DNA of 64,000 nucleotides, from contig NZ_VTVA01000003.1 in the NCBI RefSeq assembly GCF_008638345.1, forward strand, positions 33,007 to 97,006. Direction: 5' to 3'. Positions 45,521-53,959 of the stretch are shown one piece after another. This DNA comes from Pseudomonas saliphila (lineage in GTDB: Bacteria > Pseudomonadota > Gammaproteobacteria > Pseudomonadales > Pseudomonadaceae). Position 1 is the first letter of the stretch. The number at the start of each line of letters is the position of its first letter. The notes beneath the pieces are model-generated. The model did no database searches, was not told the DNA's origin, and was given only the letters and a program-made list of their open reading frames with translations. Position numbers and translations under genes: made by a program.

Positions 45521-45602
45521 GCAGCCGGCACCTCCGCCGCAGCGCCTGCTTGTTTCCAACCAATTGTTTCCAACCAACAGTAGGCACCGCGCGAAGCATT
45601 AG
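45510..45602 (+). other. 30-codon frame overlapping the vgrG stop; possible remnant of a cargo gene
   Basis: ATG 45510 overlaps the vgrG end by 11 bp and the frame reads MPTEQPAPPPQRLLVSNQLF then stops at TAG 45602. Adaptor and effector genes commonly begin at this place after vgrG. The frame contains a direct repeat of 14 bp (45550-45577), which may mark a deletion. No ribosome site of note. Could also be chance. Confidence 0.3.
45550..45577. repeat. Tandem 14-bp direct repeat
   Basis: TTGTTTCCAACCAA occurs twice in immediate tandem. It lies 30 bp after vgrG, in DNA with no sure gene. Confidence 0.8.
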
Positions 45603-45917
45603 CCAAACCTTACAGGTTCCGCTGGAATCGGACTGGAGGTTGATTTGAGTCAACCTCAGTTCACCCACCTACAGGCAATCTGGAAGGGTCAGTATTCCCG
45701 CGGTTGCGCAAGCCGACGATCCGCCTCCGCATCAGGCCCAGGTCAACATTCGAACGCTCCCCCCTGGCCAAGAATCGACATTGATATAAGCATATATCTA
45801 ATTAACATATATAATGTTTTGGCAACCACGAACCGATCTAAATCAGCCCACCGTGACCTAAGAAACGGTCGCTGACTCGAACCATGGCAACTAGCTTGCT
45901 AAACGGAGCGCGCACTT
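45603..45917. other. Intergenic region upstream of the cytochrome operon
   Basis: About 315 bp. GAGGTTGA-tttgag-TCAACCTC at 45636-45657 is an 8-bp inverted repeat and a candidate operator. A locally AT-rich block at about 45779-45820 contains TATAAT near 45807, the best -10 candidate for the cytochrome genes starting at 45918; no well-spaced -35 is obvious. Confidence 0.45.
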
Positions 45918-47297
45918 ATGAAAAAATGGCCGATGATTATCATTGCCGTCGGATTTATCGGGATGGCACTGGCGTTTACTCTTGGTCAGATATTGCCTCA
46001 TCTGCGCGCCAGCACCAGCGGCATGGAAGTGGATATCACAGATCCTGAGCTGATCGAAGAAGGCGAATATATCGCGCGTACAGCTGACTGCGTCGCTTGT
46101 CACACAACGCTGAACGGCGAGGAGTATGCCGGTGGCCTGCCGATGCTCACACCGCTTGGGGCGGTCTATTCGACCAACATCACCCCCGATAACGATACCG
46201 GCATCGGGACCTATTCTTTTGACGATTTCAACAATGCCGTAAAGCACGGTGTGCGTCAGGATCAAAGCGCGCTCTACCCTGCCATGCCCTATCCCTCGTA
46301 CCAGATCATGCCGGACGAGGACGTAGCGGCCATGTATGCGTATTTCATGTCCGGTGTGGCGGCGGTCAGTCTGCCCAACAGGGATAGCGAGCTCCCGCCG
46401 GTGTTCAACTGGCGCTGGCCGCTCGCGTACTGGCAGGCGCTGTTCGCCCCCAAGCGTGAGTTCGTCGCCGAAGCTGACGACCCTATTCTGGCGCGTGGTC
46501 AGTATCTGGTGGAAGGCCCCGGCCACTGCGGTTCTTGTCATACCGAACGCGGCTTAGGCTTTCAAGAAGTGGCCCTGAGCAACCTGGATTCTGATCACTA
46601 CCTGAGTGGCGCGGTGATTGATGGCTGGCGGGCCAAGAGTCTGCGCGGCGAGCATCGCGGTCTTGGGACATGGCATACCGATGAGCTGGTGGAGTTTTTA
46701 AAGACCGGCCGGACCGATGTCACCGCTGCCTTTGGAGCAATGGCGGAGGTGGTTGAGGACAGTACGCAATATATGACTGACAGCGATCTTCACGCCATGT
46801 CGGCTTATCTGAAGACATTAAGCCCTGCACCTGGCAAAGAAGTCACCTTGCCCCCCAAAGAAGACATCACTACCCAGAAACTGCTCGATGGTGCCTATGA
46901 TTCGCGCGGTGCGATCCTCTACGCCGAGTACTGTCAGGTATGCCACCGCGCAGACGGCAAAGGCGTTCCGCGTATTTTCCCGGCTCTCGACGGAAACAGC
47001 GCGGTCTACTCGCATAACGCCGATTCCGTACTTCAGATCACCCTGAGTGGCGGCCGAATGCCTGATACCCCCCATGATCGCATGGCTTTTACCATGCCTG
47101 AGTTCATCAATCTGAGCGACGCTGATATTGCAGAAGTAGTTAACTATGTCCGCAACAGCTGGACAAATCAGGCATCAGAAATAGGTGTGGACGATGTGGT
47201 GCAAATGCGGGATTTCCTTAACAAGAAACCAAAAACGGCCACAGATCTGCCACCGGACCTGAGCGTTACTGCTGCGGCAGAAGGAGCAAACCCGTGA
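45918..47297 (+). CDS. Triheme cytochrome c, dehydrogenase electron-acceptor subunit type
   Basis: 459 residues with one N-terminal anchor helix (about 5-25). Three c-type heme motifs are CVACH (58-62), CGSCH (204-208) and CQVCH (339-343), each in a cytochrome c domain with candidate Met ligands (MPYPSYQIMP, FGAMAEVV, GGRMPDTP). The layout is that of the cytochrome subunit of gluconate, alcohol or FAD-glucose dehydrogenase, which passes electrons to quinone or oxidase. The end overlaps the next cytochrome by 4 bp (GTGA). No dehydrogenase is adjacent, but two GMC modules lacking a cytochrome lie 13-21 kb upstream (partnering inferred). Confidence 0.9.
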   Translation: MKKWPMIIIAVGFIGMALAFTLGQILPHLRASTSGMEVDITDPELIEEGEYIARTADCVACHTTLNGEEYAGGLPMLTPLGAVYSTNITPDNDTGIGTYSFDDFNNAVKHGVRQDQSALYPAMPYPSYQIMPDEDVAAMYAYFMSGVAAVSLPNRDSELPPVFNWRWPLAYWQALFAPKREFVAEADDPILARGQYLVEGPGHCGSCHTERGLGFQEVALSNLDSDHYLSGAVIDGWRAKSLRGEHRGLGTWHTDELVEFLKTGRTDVTAAFGAMAEVVEDSTQYMTDSDLHAMSAYLKTLSPAPGKEVTLPPKEDITTQKLLDGAYDSRGAILYAEYCQVCHRADGKGVPRIFPALDGNSAVYSHNADSVLQITLSGGRMPDTPHDRMAFTMPEFINLSDADIAEVVNYVRNSWTNQASEIGVDDVVQMRDFLNKKPKTATDLPPDLSVTAAAEGANP

Positions 47298-48241
47298 ATA
47301 ACCTACCGCTAACCCTGCCCGTTGTGACCAGCAAGTCGGTTCGCTACAAGAACCTGGCTCTGATCGTCGCAGCAGCATGCGTCATCGGCATCAGCGGCTG
47401 CTCAAAGCCAGAACCTGTCGATCAGAACGCGGCACAATTCGATTTGGTAACCGCTGATGACGCAAACGAAGGCATTGGCACCTATGTATTACCGCAGGAC
47501 ACTGCCATTCTGGATGAGCCCAACGCGGACGAGATCTTCTACGGGAAGCGGCTGTTAAATGAAACCAAACGCCTGCTGCCGGACCATGTTGGCGCAAGCA
47601 TGAACTGCAATAGCTGTCATATCTCCCAGGGTAAAGTCCCGCTTGGAGACCCCTATATCAACAGCTACAACACCTATCCGCGGGTCATGCCACGAGCAGA
47701 GAAAGAGATTGATCTGGAGGCACGGATAAACGGGTGTTTCCAGCGTTCAATGAACGGTAAACCGCTGGACCGGGAATCGCCTGAGATGCTGGCAATGATT
47801 GCCTACATGAAATGGCTTTCCCAAAATACGCCCAGAAATCAAAAGGTTGATATAGCCAATGCGGGCCAGGTGGATACCTCCTTGGTTCCGGACCCTGTGC
47901 GCGGAGAGCAGATCTACGAGGCTCAGTGTGCTGCCTGCCATGGTGACAACGGCGAGGGCCTCAAGGACAGTCGTGGCGATATCGTATTTCCACCGCTATG
48001 GGGTGACGAGTCCTTCAATATCGGGGCTGGTATGGCTCGTACCTATAAGGCGGCCGCCTTTGTAAAGTACAACATGCCAATGGGCATCCAGGTCAAAGGA
48101 TTATGGGGTCACGGTAACGTCTTGAGTGATCAGGACGCCGTCGACGTAGCGCAATTCTTTACGCACAAGCCGCGCCCTGACTTCGCCGGCAAGGTTAACG
48201 ATTGGCCCTCCGGAAACAAACCGAAGGATGCCCGTTACTAG
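47294..48241 (+). CDS. TsdA-like diheme cytochrome c lipoprotein
   Basis: 315 residues, GTG start at 47294 with AAGGAG 7 nt upstream. Lipobox GISGC (Cys36) suggests membrane anchoring. Heme motifs are CNSCH (105-109) and CAACH (212-216). Between them ARINGCFQRSMNGKPL carries Cys148, matching the distal Cys heme ligand of thiosulfate dehydrogenase TsdA. TsdA joins two thiosulfates into tetrathionate, or runs in reverse. The overlap with the triheme cytochrome suggests that protein passes on its electrons, a role TsdB fills elsewhere. SoxA-like or other diheme cytochromes are less likely alternatives. Substrate is inferred from the motif only. Confidence 0.78.
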   Translation: MNNLPLTLPVVTSKSVRYKNLALIVAAACVIGISGCSKPEPVDQNAAQFDLVTADDANEGIGTYVLPQDTAILDEPNADEIFYGKRLLNETKRLLPDHVGASMNCNSCHISQGKVPLGDPYINSYNTYPRVMPRAEKEIDLEARINGCFQRSMNGKPLDRESPEMLAMIAYMKWLSQNTPRNQKVDIANAGQVDTSLVPDPVRGEQIYEAQCAACHGDNGEGLKDSRGDIVFPPLWGDESFNIGAGMARTYKAAAFVKYNMPMGIQVKGLWGHGNVLSDQDAVDVAQFFTHKPRPDFAGKVNDWPSGNKPKDARY

Positions 48242-48272
48242 CCTGCTACCTGGCTGGATTCAGTGATAAACC

Positions 48273-48310
48273 GAAACGCCTCGCTGACTTGATAATCAGC
48301 GAGGCGTTTC
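48273..48310. terminator. Bidirectional terminator between cytochrome operon and TRIC gene
   Basis: GAAACGCCTCGCTGA pairs perfectly (15 bp) with TCAGCGAGGCGTTTC around CTTGATAA. It ends in GTTTCT on the plus strand and the mirror on the minus. The two flanking genes converge on it. Confidence 0.8.
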
Positions 48311-48334
48311 TGCGTTCGGGGGCTCGATTCACTC

Positions 48335-48949
48335 CTACCAGCGCCCAGGTCCATAGGAGAACACTGGCAGCGCCAATGACCAGCGTATGGCGCTCAGCCG
48401 CAATGCCAGGCCCACACTGAAGGATGCCAGCAGATTGATGTCTTCATTCACGCCCAGACGTATAAGACCAAGGTGCAGAAGCGCCACAAGCAGCGAAACA
48501 CTGGCATACAGCTCCTTACGCAGGACCATTGGCGTGCGATTGCATAGCAGATCACGCAGGATGCCGCCGAATATGCCGGTAGTGATGCCGGCCATGATCA
48601 CCACGGGGGTGGAATAGCCGAGCTTTAGCGCTACGTCGCAGCCGATAACGGTGAAGGCGATCAGACCCATGGCATCCAGCACCAGAAACAGTGAATGCAG
48701 ATGGTGCATGATCCGGGCAATGACCATGGTCAGCAGCCCTGCGGAAATAGTCAGGTAGATGTACATCGGGTGCTGGGTCCAGGTAACGGGGTAGTTACCC
48801 AGCAGCATGTCGCGGACGGTGCCGCCGCCCAAAGCGGTAATGAAGGCGATGAAGGCAACGCCAAACATGTCCATATTGCGACGCCCTGCGGCGAGGGCAC
48901 CGGACATGGCTTCGGCGGTAATAGCGATCAGATAGACGTAGATAAGCAC
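48335..48949 (-). CDS. TRIC-type (UPF0126) membrane channel protein
   Basis: 204 residues, GTG start at 48949 with AGGAG 6 nt upstream. Six or seven membrane helices. The two repeat halves carry the glycine-rich TRIC motifs: GVAFIAFITALGGGTVRDMLLG and MAGITTGIFGGILRDLLCNRTP, each with the GGxxRD core. Family members conduct monovalent cations in eukaryote organelles; the bacterial role is uncertain, though many are under glycine riboswitches and may concern glycine export or response. A glycine riboswitch lies directly upstream here. Confidence 0.9.
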   Translation of the reverse strand: MLIYVYLIAITAEAMSGALAAGRRNMDMFGVAFIAFITALGGGTVRDMLLGNYPVTWTQHPMYIYLTISAGLLTMVIARIMHHLHSLFLVLDAMGLIAFTVIGCDVALKLGYSTPVVIMAGITTGIFGGILRDLLCNRTPMVLRKELYASVSLLVALLHLGLIRLGVNEDINLLASFSVGLALRLSAIRWSLALPVFSYGPGRW

Positions 48950-48969
48950 ACAGTACTCCTGCAGCTGTG

Positions 48970-49062
48970 TCGCCTCTCCCCCTGTCCTTTGTACCTGAGA
49001 GTTACGCAGTCATGGACTGCTTGCCCCTTCGGTGGGTTGTCTGAACAACCTCTCTCCAGCTG
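48970..49062 (-). ncRNA. Glycine riboswitch upstream of the TRIC gene
   Basis: On the minus strand the leader shows the hallmarks of the glycine aptamer: a GGAGAGAGG P1 strand near 49049-49057, the conserved CCACCGAAGGGGCAA core near 49022-49036, the AACTCTCAGGTA segment near 48993-49004 and AAAGGACAGGGGGAGAGG closing the structure near 48973-48990. One aptamer is clear; no second full aptamer was found. It ends about 20 nt before the GTG start with AGGAG between, so control of translation or nearby termination is possible. Effect (on or off) cannot be read by eye. Confidence 0.9.
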
Positions 49063-49305
49063 GCATTACGGAGAAGTTCTAAGGTGTCTCCGGTAAAATT
49101 CGCAGTACGTCTGCCTGAGCGATTATGGGAGTTTGCGTCTTCGGCGGAGGCTCGAAGCCTCTCTCTCCTGCGAGCCGGCGATTATACAGAAAGTCGCGCT
49201 CAATCATACGCTTGGAAAAATAGGGTCGTGCGGGGCTTTCGGTCATCAGCACCATTTGCAGATAATGCTGTCATTTCCATAGAAGATCATCAAACAGGAC
49301 AGGCA

Positions 49306-51324
49306 ATGAATTTAACGTCCAGCATAAGCAATCAGCGACTGGCGAAGGCCCTTGAGATCCAGGCCATTGGCGTCATCTATTTGGATATGACGGGCCGGCT
49401 GGTGGACGCTAACGATGCCTTTCTCGCTGCCACTCAATATAGCCGCGCTGAGCTGGAGTCCGGTGAACTCAGTTGGCAGAGGCTCACCCCTGCCGAATGG
49501 GTTGCAGCGTCAGAGCATGCCCTGGCTGAACTCAGAACCTATGGGGAGACCACGCCCTACGAAAAAGAATATATCCGACGGGATGGCTCTCGCTGGTGGG
49601 CACTGTTCGCCGCCAAGATGCTCGACGATGACATTGCCTTCGAGTTCACGATCGATATTACCGACCGCAAACTGGCCGAACAGGCGCTGGAGCGCAGCGA
49701 ACAACGCCTGCGCTCACTGATCAACACCATCCCGCAGCTGGTCTGGCGCGCAGCACATACCAATAACTGGGTGTGGGCCAGCGACCAATGGACAGTTCAC
49801 ACCGGTCTGTCCACGAAACAAAGCAAGGGCAAAGGCTGGATGGCTGCAGTTCATCCGCAAGACCACGCGCGCGTAAGGGCCGGTTGGCAAAACAGCTCAA
49901 GCGCACAACCCGCCGAGTTCGAATGCCGGATCCGCAGCGCCGAAACCGGCGCGTACCGCTGGTTCCAGGCGTGCGCCACACCGGTACACTCGGCCACCGG
50001 AGAGCTGCTGGAATGGGTTGGCACGCTTACCGATATCGACGACCAGGTGTGTGCTCGCGAAGCGCTCACCCAGAGCCGCGATCAACTGGAAGCGCGAGTG
50101 GCGCAACGTACTGCAGAACTTCAAGCAGCTCTGGATAAACTGTCCATCGAGGCGAGAGAGCGCAAACAGGCCGAAGAAAAGCTCGTTCAAAGCGAAAAAC
50201 TCAAGGCGATAGGACAGCTCACCGGTGGCATCGCCCACGATTTCAACAACCTGCTGGCGGGGATCAGCGCCAGCCTGGAGGTCATGCAGCAACGCATGGA
50301 GTCGGGCCAGACCGAGAACCTGCAGCGTTACAGCAACATGGCACTAACTTCTGTCAATCGAGCCGCCGCGCTCACCCACCGGTTACTGGCCTTCTCCCGC
50401 CAACAATCGCTGGCACCCAAATCGATCTCGCCCCAACAGGTCGTTTCAGAGCTGGAAGACCTTATCCGGCGAACGGTGGGCCCGAACATCCGGGTCAATT
50501 GCCACTTTGCAGCACGCGGCTCGGTTGTTTGTGATCCCCAGCAGCTGGAGAATGCCATTCTCAATCTGGCTATCAACGCCCGCGATGCAATGCCGGACGG
50601 CGGTGCCCTGACGATCGAAACACGTCAGTTCACACTCGATCAGCCGCATGCCGATGAGCTGTCGTTGAAAGCAGGCGAGTACATTTGCATCGCCGTGACC
50701 GATACCGGTGTGGGGATGGATGGCAGCGTGGTTGCCCGCGCGTTTGACCCCTTTTACACCACCAAGAACATTGGCGACGGAACGGGGCTGGGGCTGTCCA
50801 TGGTGTATGGCTTCACGCAGCAGTCCGGCGGCTCTACCCTACTTCAAAGCGAACCAGGGCTAGGCACAACGGTCAGCATGTTTTTCCCTTGCGACAATCA
50901 TCGACCACGTGAAACCCGAAAACAGACTCATCATGAACTGCCAAAAGCCAATGGCGAGAGCATTCTGGTGGTGGACGATGAAATGCTGGTGCGTGTGCTG
51001 ATCAGCGAGGGATTACGTGAGCTGGGGTATCGAGTAAGCGAAGCCGAAGACAGCGAATCGGCCTGTCGGGTACTTGAGCAGGAAGAGCCTATAGACCTGC
51101 TGATCACGGATATTGGACTGCCGGGCGCGAGCAACGGCAGAGCTCTGGCTGAAACGTTCCGTGCCCAGCGGCCGGACCTCAAAGTGCTGTTTATTACTGG
51201 CTTTGCTGCAGACCCGCAGCTGGAGCAAGCAGCCAGCATGCGCGGCACCGCCTTGATGACCAAACCCTTTCCGATGAGCGAGTTGGGCGGACGCGTGAGA
51301 AGTCTGATTTCCGAAATCGACTGA
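49306..51324 (+). CDS. Hybrid sensor histidine kinase (PAS-PAS-HisKA-HATPase-receiver), paralog
   Basis: About 672 residues from ATG 49306 (MNLTSSISNQRLAKALE); the frame back to 49084 is not protein-like and covers the leader. PAS 1 holds GVIYLDMTGRLVDANDAFLA and PAS 2 holds WVWASDQWTVHTGLST. A coiled coil (EARVAQRTAELQAALDKL) leads to [20 protein letters not shown] with the phospho-acceptor His. ATPase motifs are [25 protein letters not shown] and [14 protein letters not shown]. The receiver Asp is in LLITDIGLPGASNGRAL. Same layout as the kinase at 20694. No membrane helices, no adjacent response regulator. Confidence 0.9.
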   Translation: MNLTSSISNQRLAKALEIQAIGVIYLDMTGRLVDANDAFLAATQYSRAELESGELSWQRLTPAEWVAASEHALAELRTYGETTPYEKEYIRRDGSRWWALFAAKMLDDDIAFEFTIDITDRKLAEQALERSEQRLRSLINTIPQLVWRAAHTNNWVWASDQWTVHTGLSTKQSKGKGWMAAVHPQDHARVRAGWQNSSSAQPAEFECRIRSAETGAYRWFQACATPVHSATGELLEWVGTLTDIDDQVCAREALTQSRDQLEARVAQRTAELQAALDKLSIEARERKQAEEKLVQSEKLKAIGQLTGGIAHDFNNLLAGISASLEVMQQRMESGQTENLQRYSNMALTSVNRAAALTHRLLAFSRQQSLAPKSISPQQVVSELEDLIRRTVGPNIRVNCHFAARGSVVCDPQQLENAILNLAINARDAMPDGGALTIETRQFTLDQPHADELSLKAGEYICIAVTDTGVGMDGSVVARAFDPFYTTKNIGDGTGLGLSMVYGFTQQSGGSTLLQSEPGLGTTVSMFFPCDNHRPRETRKQTHHELPKANGESILVVDDEMLVRVLISEGLRELGYRVSEAEDSESACRVLEQEEPIDLLITDIGLPGASNGRALAETFRAQRPDLKVLFITGFAADPQLEQAASMRGTALMTKPFPMSELGGRVRSLISEID

Positions 51325-51839
51325 ATCCGTGGCCGAGCCGCTGAGGCGCCGGAAAACGACTGGGCTGCATGATCCCGGACTTTTGTGGTGTGTAGGGGGC
51401 CGGCACAGGCTCCCCATCGCTCTCAGCAGAGCAAAACAGCATCAAATAACCATCACTCTACTCGCCAGGATTTGATTCAGGTTGCCAAACAGCCAGCCTA
51501 AACATCTATTTATTAAGTTAATATAAAAGCACGCTTGCCAAACATTTAACAAAACTCTAAAACATCGCCCCAATGGGTGATATTAGCAAATTTACGAAAT
51601 ATGAATATGATCCATCTCTAACTTTACAATACGACGCACCAAACTCAGACCGAAAACAAAACCCCGACCTAATATGTCTCAAATAATACTCTTACCCCAT
51701 AAGGGTGGACTTTTCCTCTGAGCATTGACGGTGCGTAAATACAACGTTACAACCTTGACTCCGGCCCGCGGTAGTTCGATGTCCTGGCCATCATGGAATA
51801 GCACTCAGTTTAATAATCGAGCAACTTATCGGAGTTATA
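51325..51839. other. AT-rich intergenic region before the polyester hydrolase
   Basis: 515 bp, with a visibly AT-rich block at about 51480-51710 unlike the surrounding GC-rich DNA. A candidate promoter is TTGACG (51725-51730) and TACAAC (51748-51753) with a 17-bp spacer. A 73-codon frame at 51725-51946 overlaps the hydrolase in another frame and is rejected. No transposase or IS end was found. Confidence 0.55.
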
Positions 51840-52751
51840 ATGAACAACAAAAATATGCCGAAAACGGCACTTTCTTTTCTCGCCGCAGGCGCCCTATTCC
51901 TGTCGGCTGCTGCCATGGCAGCAAACCCAGTCCCACCTCCCACTGATCCCGGCAACCCTGATAGCAGTTATCAGCGCGGCCCAGATCCAAGCGTTTCCAT
52001 GCTCGAAGCTCGAAACGGGCCGTTCTCGGTGAGGACTGAAAATGTGTCGAGCTTCACCAGCGGCTTCGGTGGCGGCACCATTCATTACCCTACCAACACC
52101 ACGGGCACTATGGCGGCCATCGTCGTTATCCCCGGGTTTGTTTCGGCTGAGTCGTCCATCGAATGGTGGGGACCCAAACTGGCTTCCCATGGTTTCGTGG
52201 TTATGACCATTGATACCAATTCAGGATTCGACCAACCGCCGAGCCGGGCTCGTCAGATCAACGCAGCTCTTGATTATCTGATTGATCAGAACAACGCCCG
52301 CGGCAGCGCCGTGTCAGGCATGATCGATACTGAGCGTCTGGGCGTAGTCGGCTGGTCCATGGGTGGTGGTGGCAGTCTGCGCGTCGCCAAGGAAGGTCGT
52401 CTTGATGCGGTCATCCCCCTGGCGCCCTGGGACACTACCAACTTCCGTACCGTGAACACGCCGGCGCTGATATTTGCCTGCGAGTCGGACATCATCGCAC
52501 CAGTGCGCAGCCATGCATCGCCGTTCTACAACCAGATACCGGCTAGTACGCCCAAGGCTTTTGTTGAAATCAGCCGAGGCTCTCACTACTGCGCCAACGG
52601 GGGCGGGTCGAATAACGATGTTCTCAGCCGGCTCGGTGTTTCCTGGATGAAGGTGCACCTGGATAAGGATCAGCGCTACCAGCAGTTTATCTGCGGACCA
52701 CGACACGAATCGGATCGCAGCATCTCCGAGTACCGAGGCAACTGCAGCTAA
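51840..52751 (+). CDS. Secreted PETase-like polyester hydrolase (PE-H type, cutinase family)
   Basis: 303 residues, signal peptide cleaved near residue 28 (AAMA-ANP). It matches remembered PE-H of Halopseudomonas aestusnigri and IsPETase: [48 protein letters not shown]. The catalytic Ser173 is in GWSMGGG, Asp217 in ACESDIIAP and His249 in RGSHYC. Cysteines 214/251 and 285/302 fit the two disulfides of type II PET hydrolases. Phe100 replaces the IsPETase oxyanion Tyr and Tyr250 replaces its Ser238, both as in PE-H. GGAG lies 6 nt upstream of ATG 51840. Exported enzyme acting on aliphatic or aromatic polyesters; activity is inferred from these residues. A terminator follows at 52770. Confidence 0.93.
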   Translation: MNNKNMPKTALSFLAAGALFLSAAAMAANPVPPPTDPGNPDSSYQRGPDPSVSMLEARNGPFSVRTENVSSFTSGFGGGTIHYPTNTTGTMAAIVVIPGFVSAESSIEWWGPKLASHGFVVMTIDTNSGFDQPPSRARQINAALDYLIDQNNARGSAVSGMIDTERLGVVGWSMGGGGSLRVAKEGRLDAVIPLAPWDTTNFRTVNTPALIFACESDIIAPVRSHASPFYNQIPASTPKAFVEISRGSHYCANGGGSNNDVLSRLGVSWMKVHLDKDQRYQQFICGPRHESDRSISEYRGNCS

Positions 52752-52769
52752 ATCGCAGCTTGTTGAAGC

Positions 52770-52806
52770 AAAAACCCTGCGGCTGTTATGGCCTCAGGGT
52801 TTTTTA
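52770..52806. terminator. Bidirectional terminator after the polyester hydrolase and DAHP synthase
   Basis: AAAAACCCTG pairs with CAGGGTTTTT, a 10-bp stem whose A and T runs give a U-tract in both directions. It lies between the convergent hydrolase (ends 52751) and DAHP synthase (ends 52837). Confidence 0.88.
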
Positions 52807-52836
52807 TTGAACAGCCTGCGATCCAGCCGCCGCTGA

Positions 52837-53922
52837 CTACCTACGCAACCGCTCCCCCGCGCGCATCAATGCCGCTTCGGTTTTACTCCAGCCCAGACAG
52901 CCGTCGGTAATGGAAACGCCGTATTCGAGGCGGGACGAGAGCGGCTGACACCCTTCGAACAGGTGACCTTCGAGCATCACACCACGCAGTGCCTGTTCAC
53001 CGGCCAGACGCTGCTCGACAACGGAATCGAGCACTGCGGGCTGGCGGAGAGGATCCTTACCGCTGTTGGCATGACTGCAGTCGACTATCAGGCGGGCATC
53101 AATGCCCTGACGCGCTAAAGCGACACGCGCGGCAGCTATCGCCTCAGGATGGTAATTGGGGCCGGCATGACCGCCCCGCAGCACCAGATGGGTATCGGGA
53201 TTGCCGTGGGTCTGAATCAATGCTGGCTGTCCCTGATCGTTGATTCCGAAATGCTGGTGCGCGTGCTCAGCCGACCGCATGGCGTCGCAGGCAATACCCA
53301 GACTGCCGTCCGTGCCGTTCTTGAAGCCCACCGGCAGATCGAGGCCGCTGACCATCTCTCGGTGTATCTGCGATTCGCTGGTGCGCGCTCCAATGGCAGC
53401 CCAACCGAGCAGATCATCGAAGTAGCCGGCGGCCATTGGCTGAAGCAGTTCAGTGGCAATCGGCAAGCCCGATTCCGCGATTGCGAGCATCAGCCGCCGT
53501 GACAGCGCCAGCCCTTCGGCCATGTCACCAGTGCCGTCCAGCCGCGGATCGTACAGCAGCCCTTTCCAACCGATGGTGGTTCGTGGCTTTTCGACATAGG
53601 CGCGCATGACCAACAGTAGCTGGTCACCAACCTGAGCAGTCAGCTCAGCCAGACGCTGGGCATATTCAATGGCGGCATCAGGGTCATGCAGTGAGCAAGG
53701 GCCGACCACAACCAGCAGGCGAGGATCTTCACCGTTCAGCACACTGCGGATGTCGCGGCGATGCTGCCGGATTGAATCGGCTAGCTCGGGGCTAAGCGGC
53801 AGGCGGCCACGCAACTGAGCGGGCGTGGGAAGCGGCTCGGCGCTACGGCGCTGCAGGCTTGGGGTGATCGCGGTCGCTGTGGTCAGGTCACTGGATGTCA
53901 GGGCTGAAACATTGGCGTTCAT
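52837..53922 (-). CDS. Class I 3-deoxy-7-phosphoheptulonate (DAHP) synthase
   Basis: First enzyme of the shikimate pathway, condensing phosphoenolpyruvate with erythrose 4-phosphate. 361 residues in the AroF/G/H family: VVGPCSLHDPDAAIEYAQRL, the substrate-binding KPRTTIGWKGLLYDPRLDG, FKNGTDGSLGIA, LRGG and the metal-ligand regions DCSHANSGKDP and EGHLFEG. ATG 53922 has AAAGGA 8 nt upstream; an in-frame start at 53979 lies in the leader. Its upstream region holds an aromatic-residue leader peptide and terminator (54172-54300, 54093-54122) and a second small frame (53960-54061), so transcription is probably attenuated by aromatic amino acids. Isozyme type (Tyr, Phe or Trp sensitive) cannot be assigned by eye. 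Confidence 0.93.
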   Translation of the reverse strand: MNANVSALTSSDLTTATAITPSLQRRSAEPLPTPAQLRGRLPLSPELADSIRQHRRDIRSVLNGEDPRLLVVVGPCSLHDPDAAIEYAQRLAELTAQVGDQLLLVMRAYVEKPRTTIGWKGLLYDPRLDGTGDMAEGLALSRRLMLAIAESGLPIATELLQPMAAGYFDDLLGWAAIGARTSESQIHREMVSGLDLPVGFKNGTDGSLGIACDAMRSAEHAHQHFGINDQGQPALIQTHGNPDTHLVLRGGHAGPNYHPEAIAAARVALARQGIDARLIVDCSHANSGKDPLRQPAVLDSVVEQRLAGEQALRGVMLEGHLFEGCQPLSSRLEYGVSITDGCLGWSKTEAALMRAGERLRR

Positions 53923-53940
53923 GAATGCTTTCCTTTGTCG

Positions 53941-53955
53941 GGCGGTCAAACCGCC
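53941..53955 (-). promoter_or_regulatory. Short hairpin just before the DAHP synthase ribosome site
   Basis: GGCGGT and ACCGCC form a 6-bp stem around 3 nt on the minus strand, 5-10 nt before AAAGGA. It has no U-tract. It may affect translation; no partner sequence was proven. Confidence 0.35.
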
Positions 53956-53959
53956 GGCT

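Noticed and set aside
51725-51946. 73-codon frame before the PETase-like gene
   Set aside because: Overlaps the hydrolase signal peptide in another frame and has no motif.
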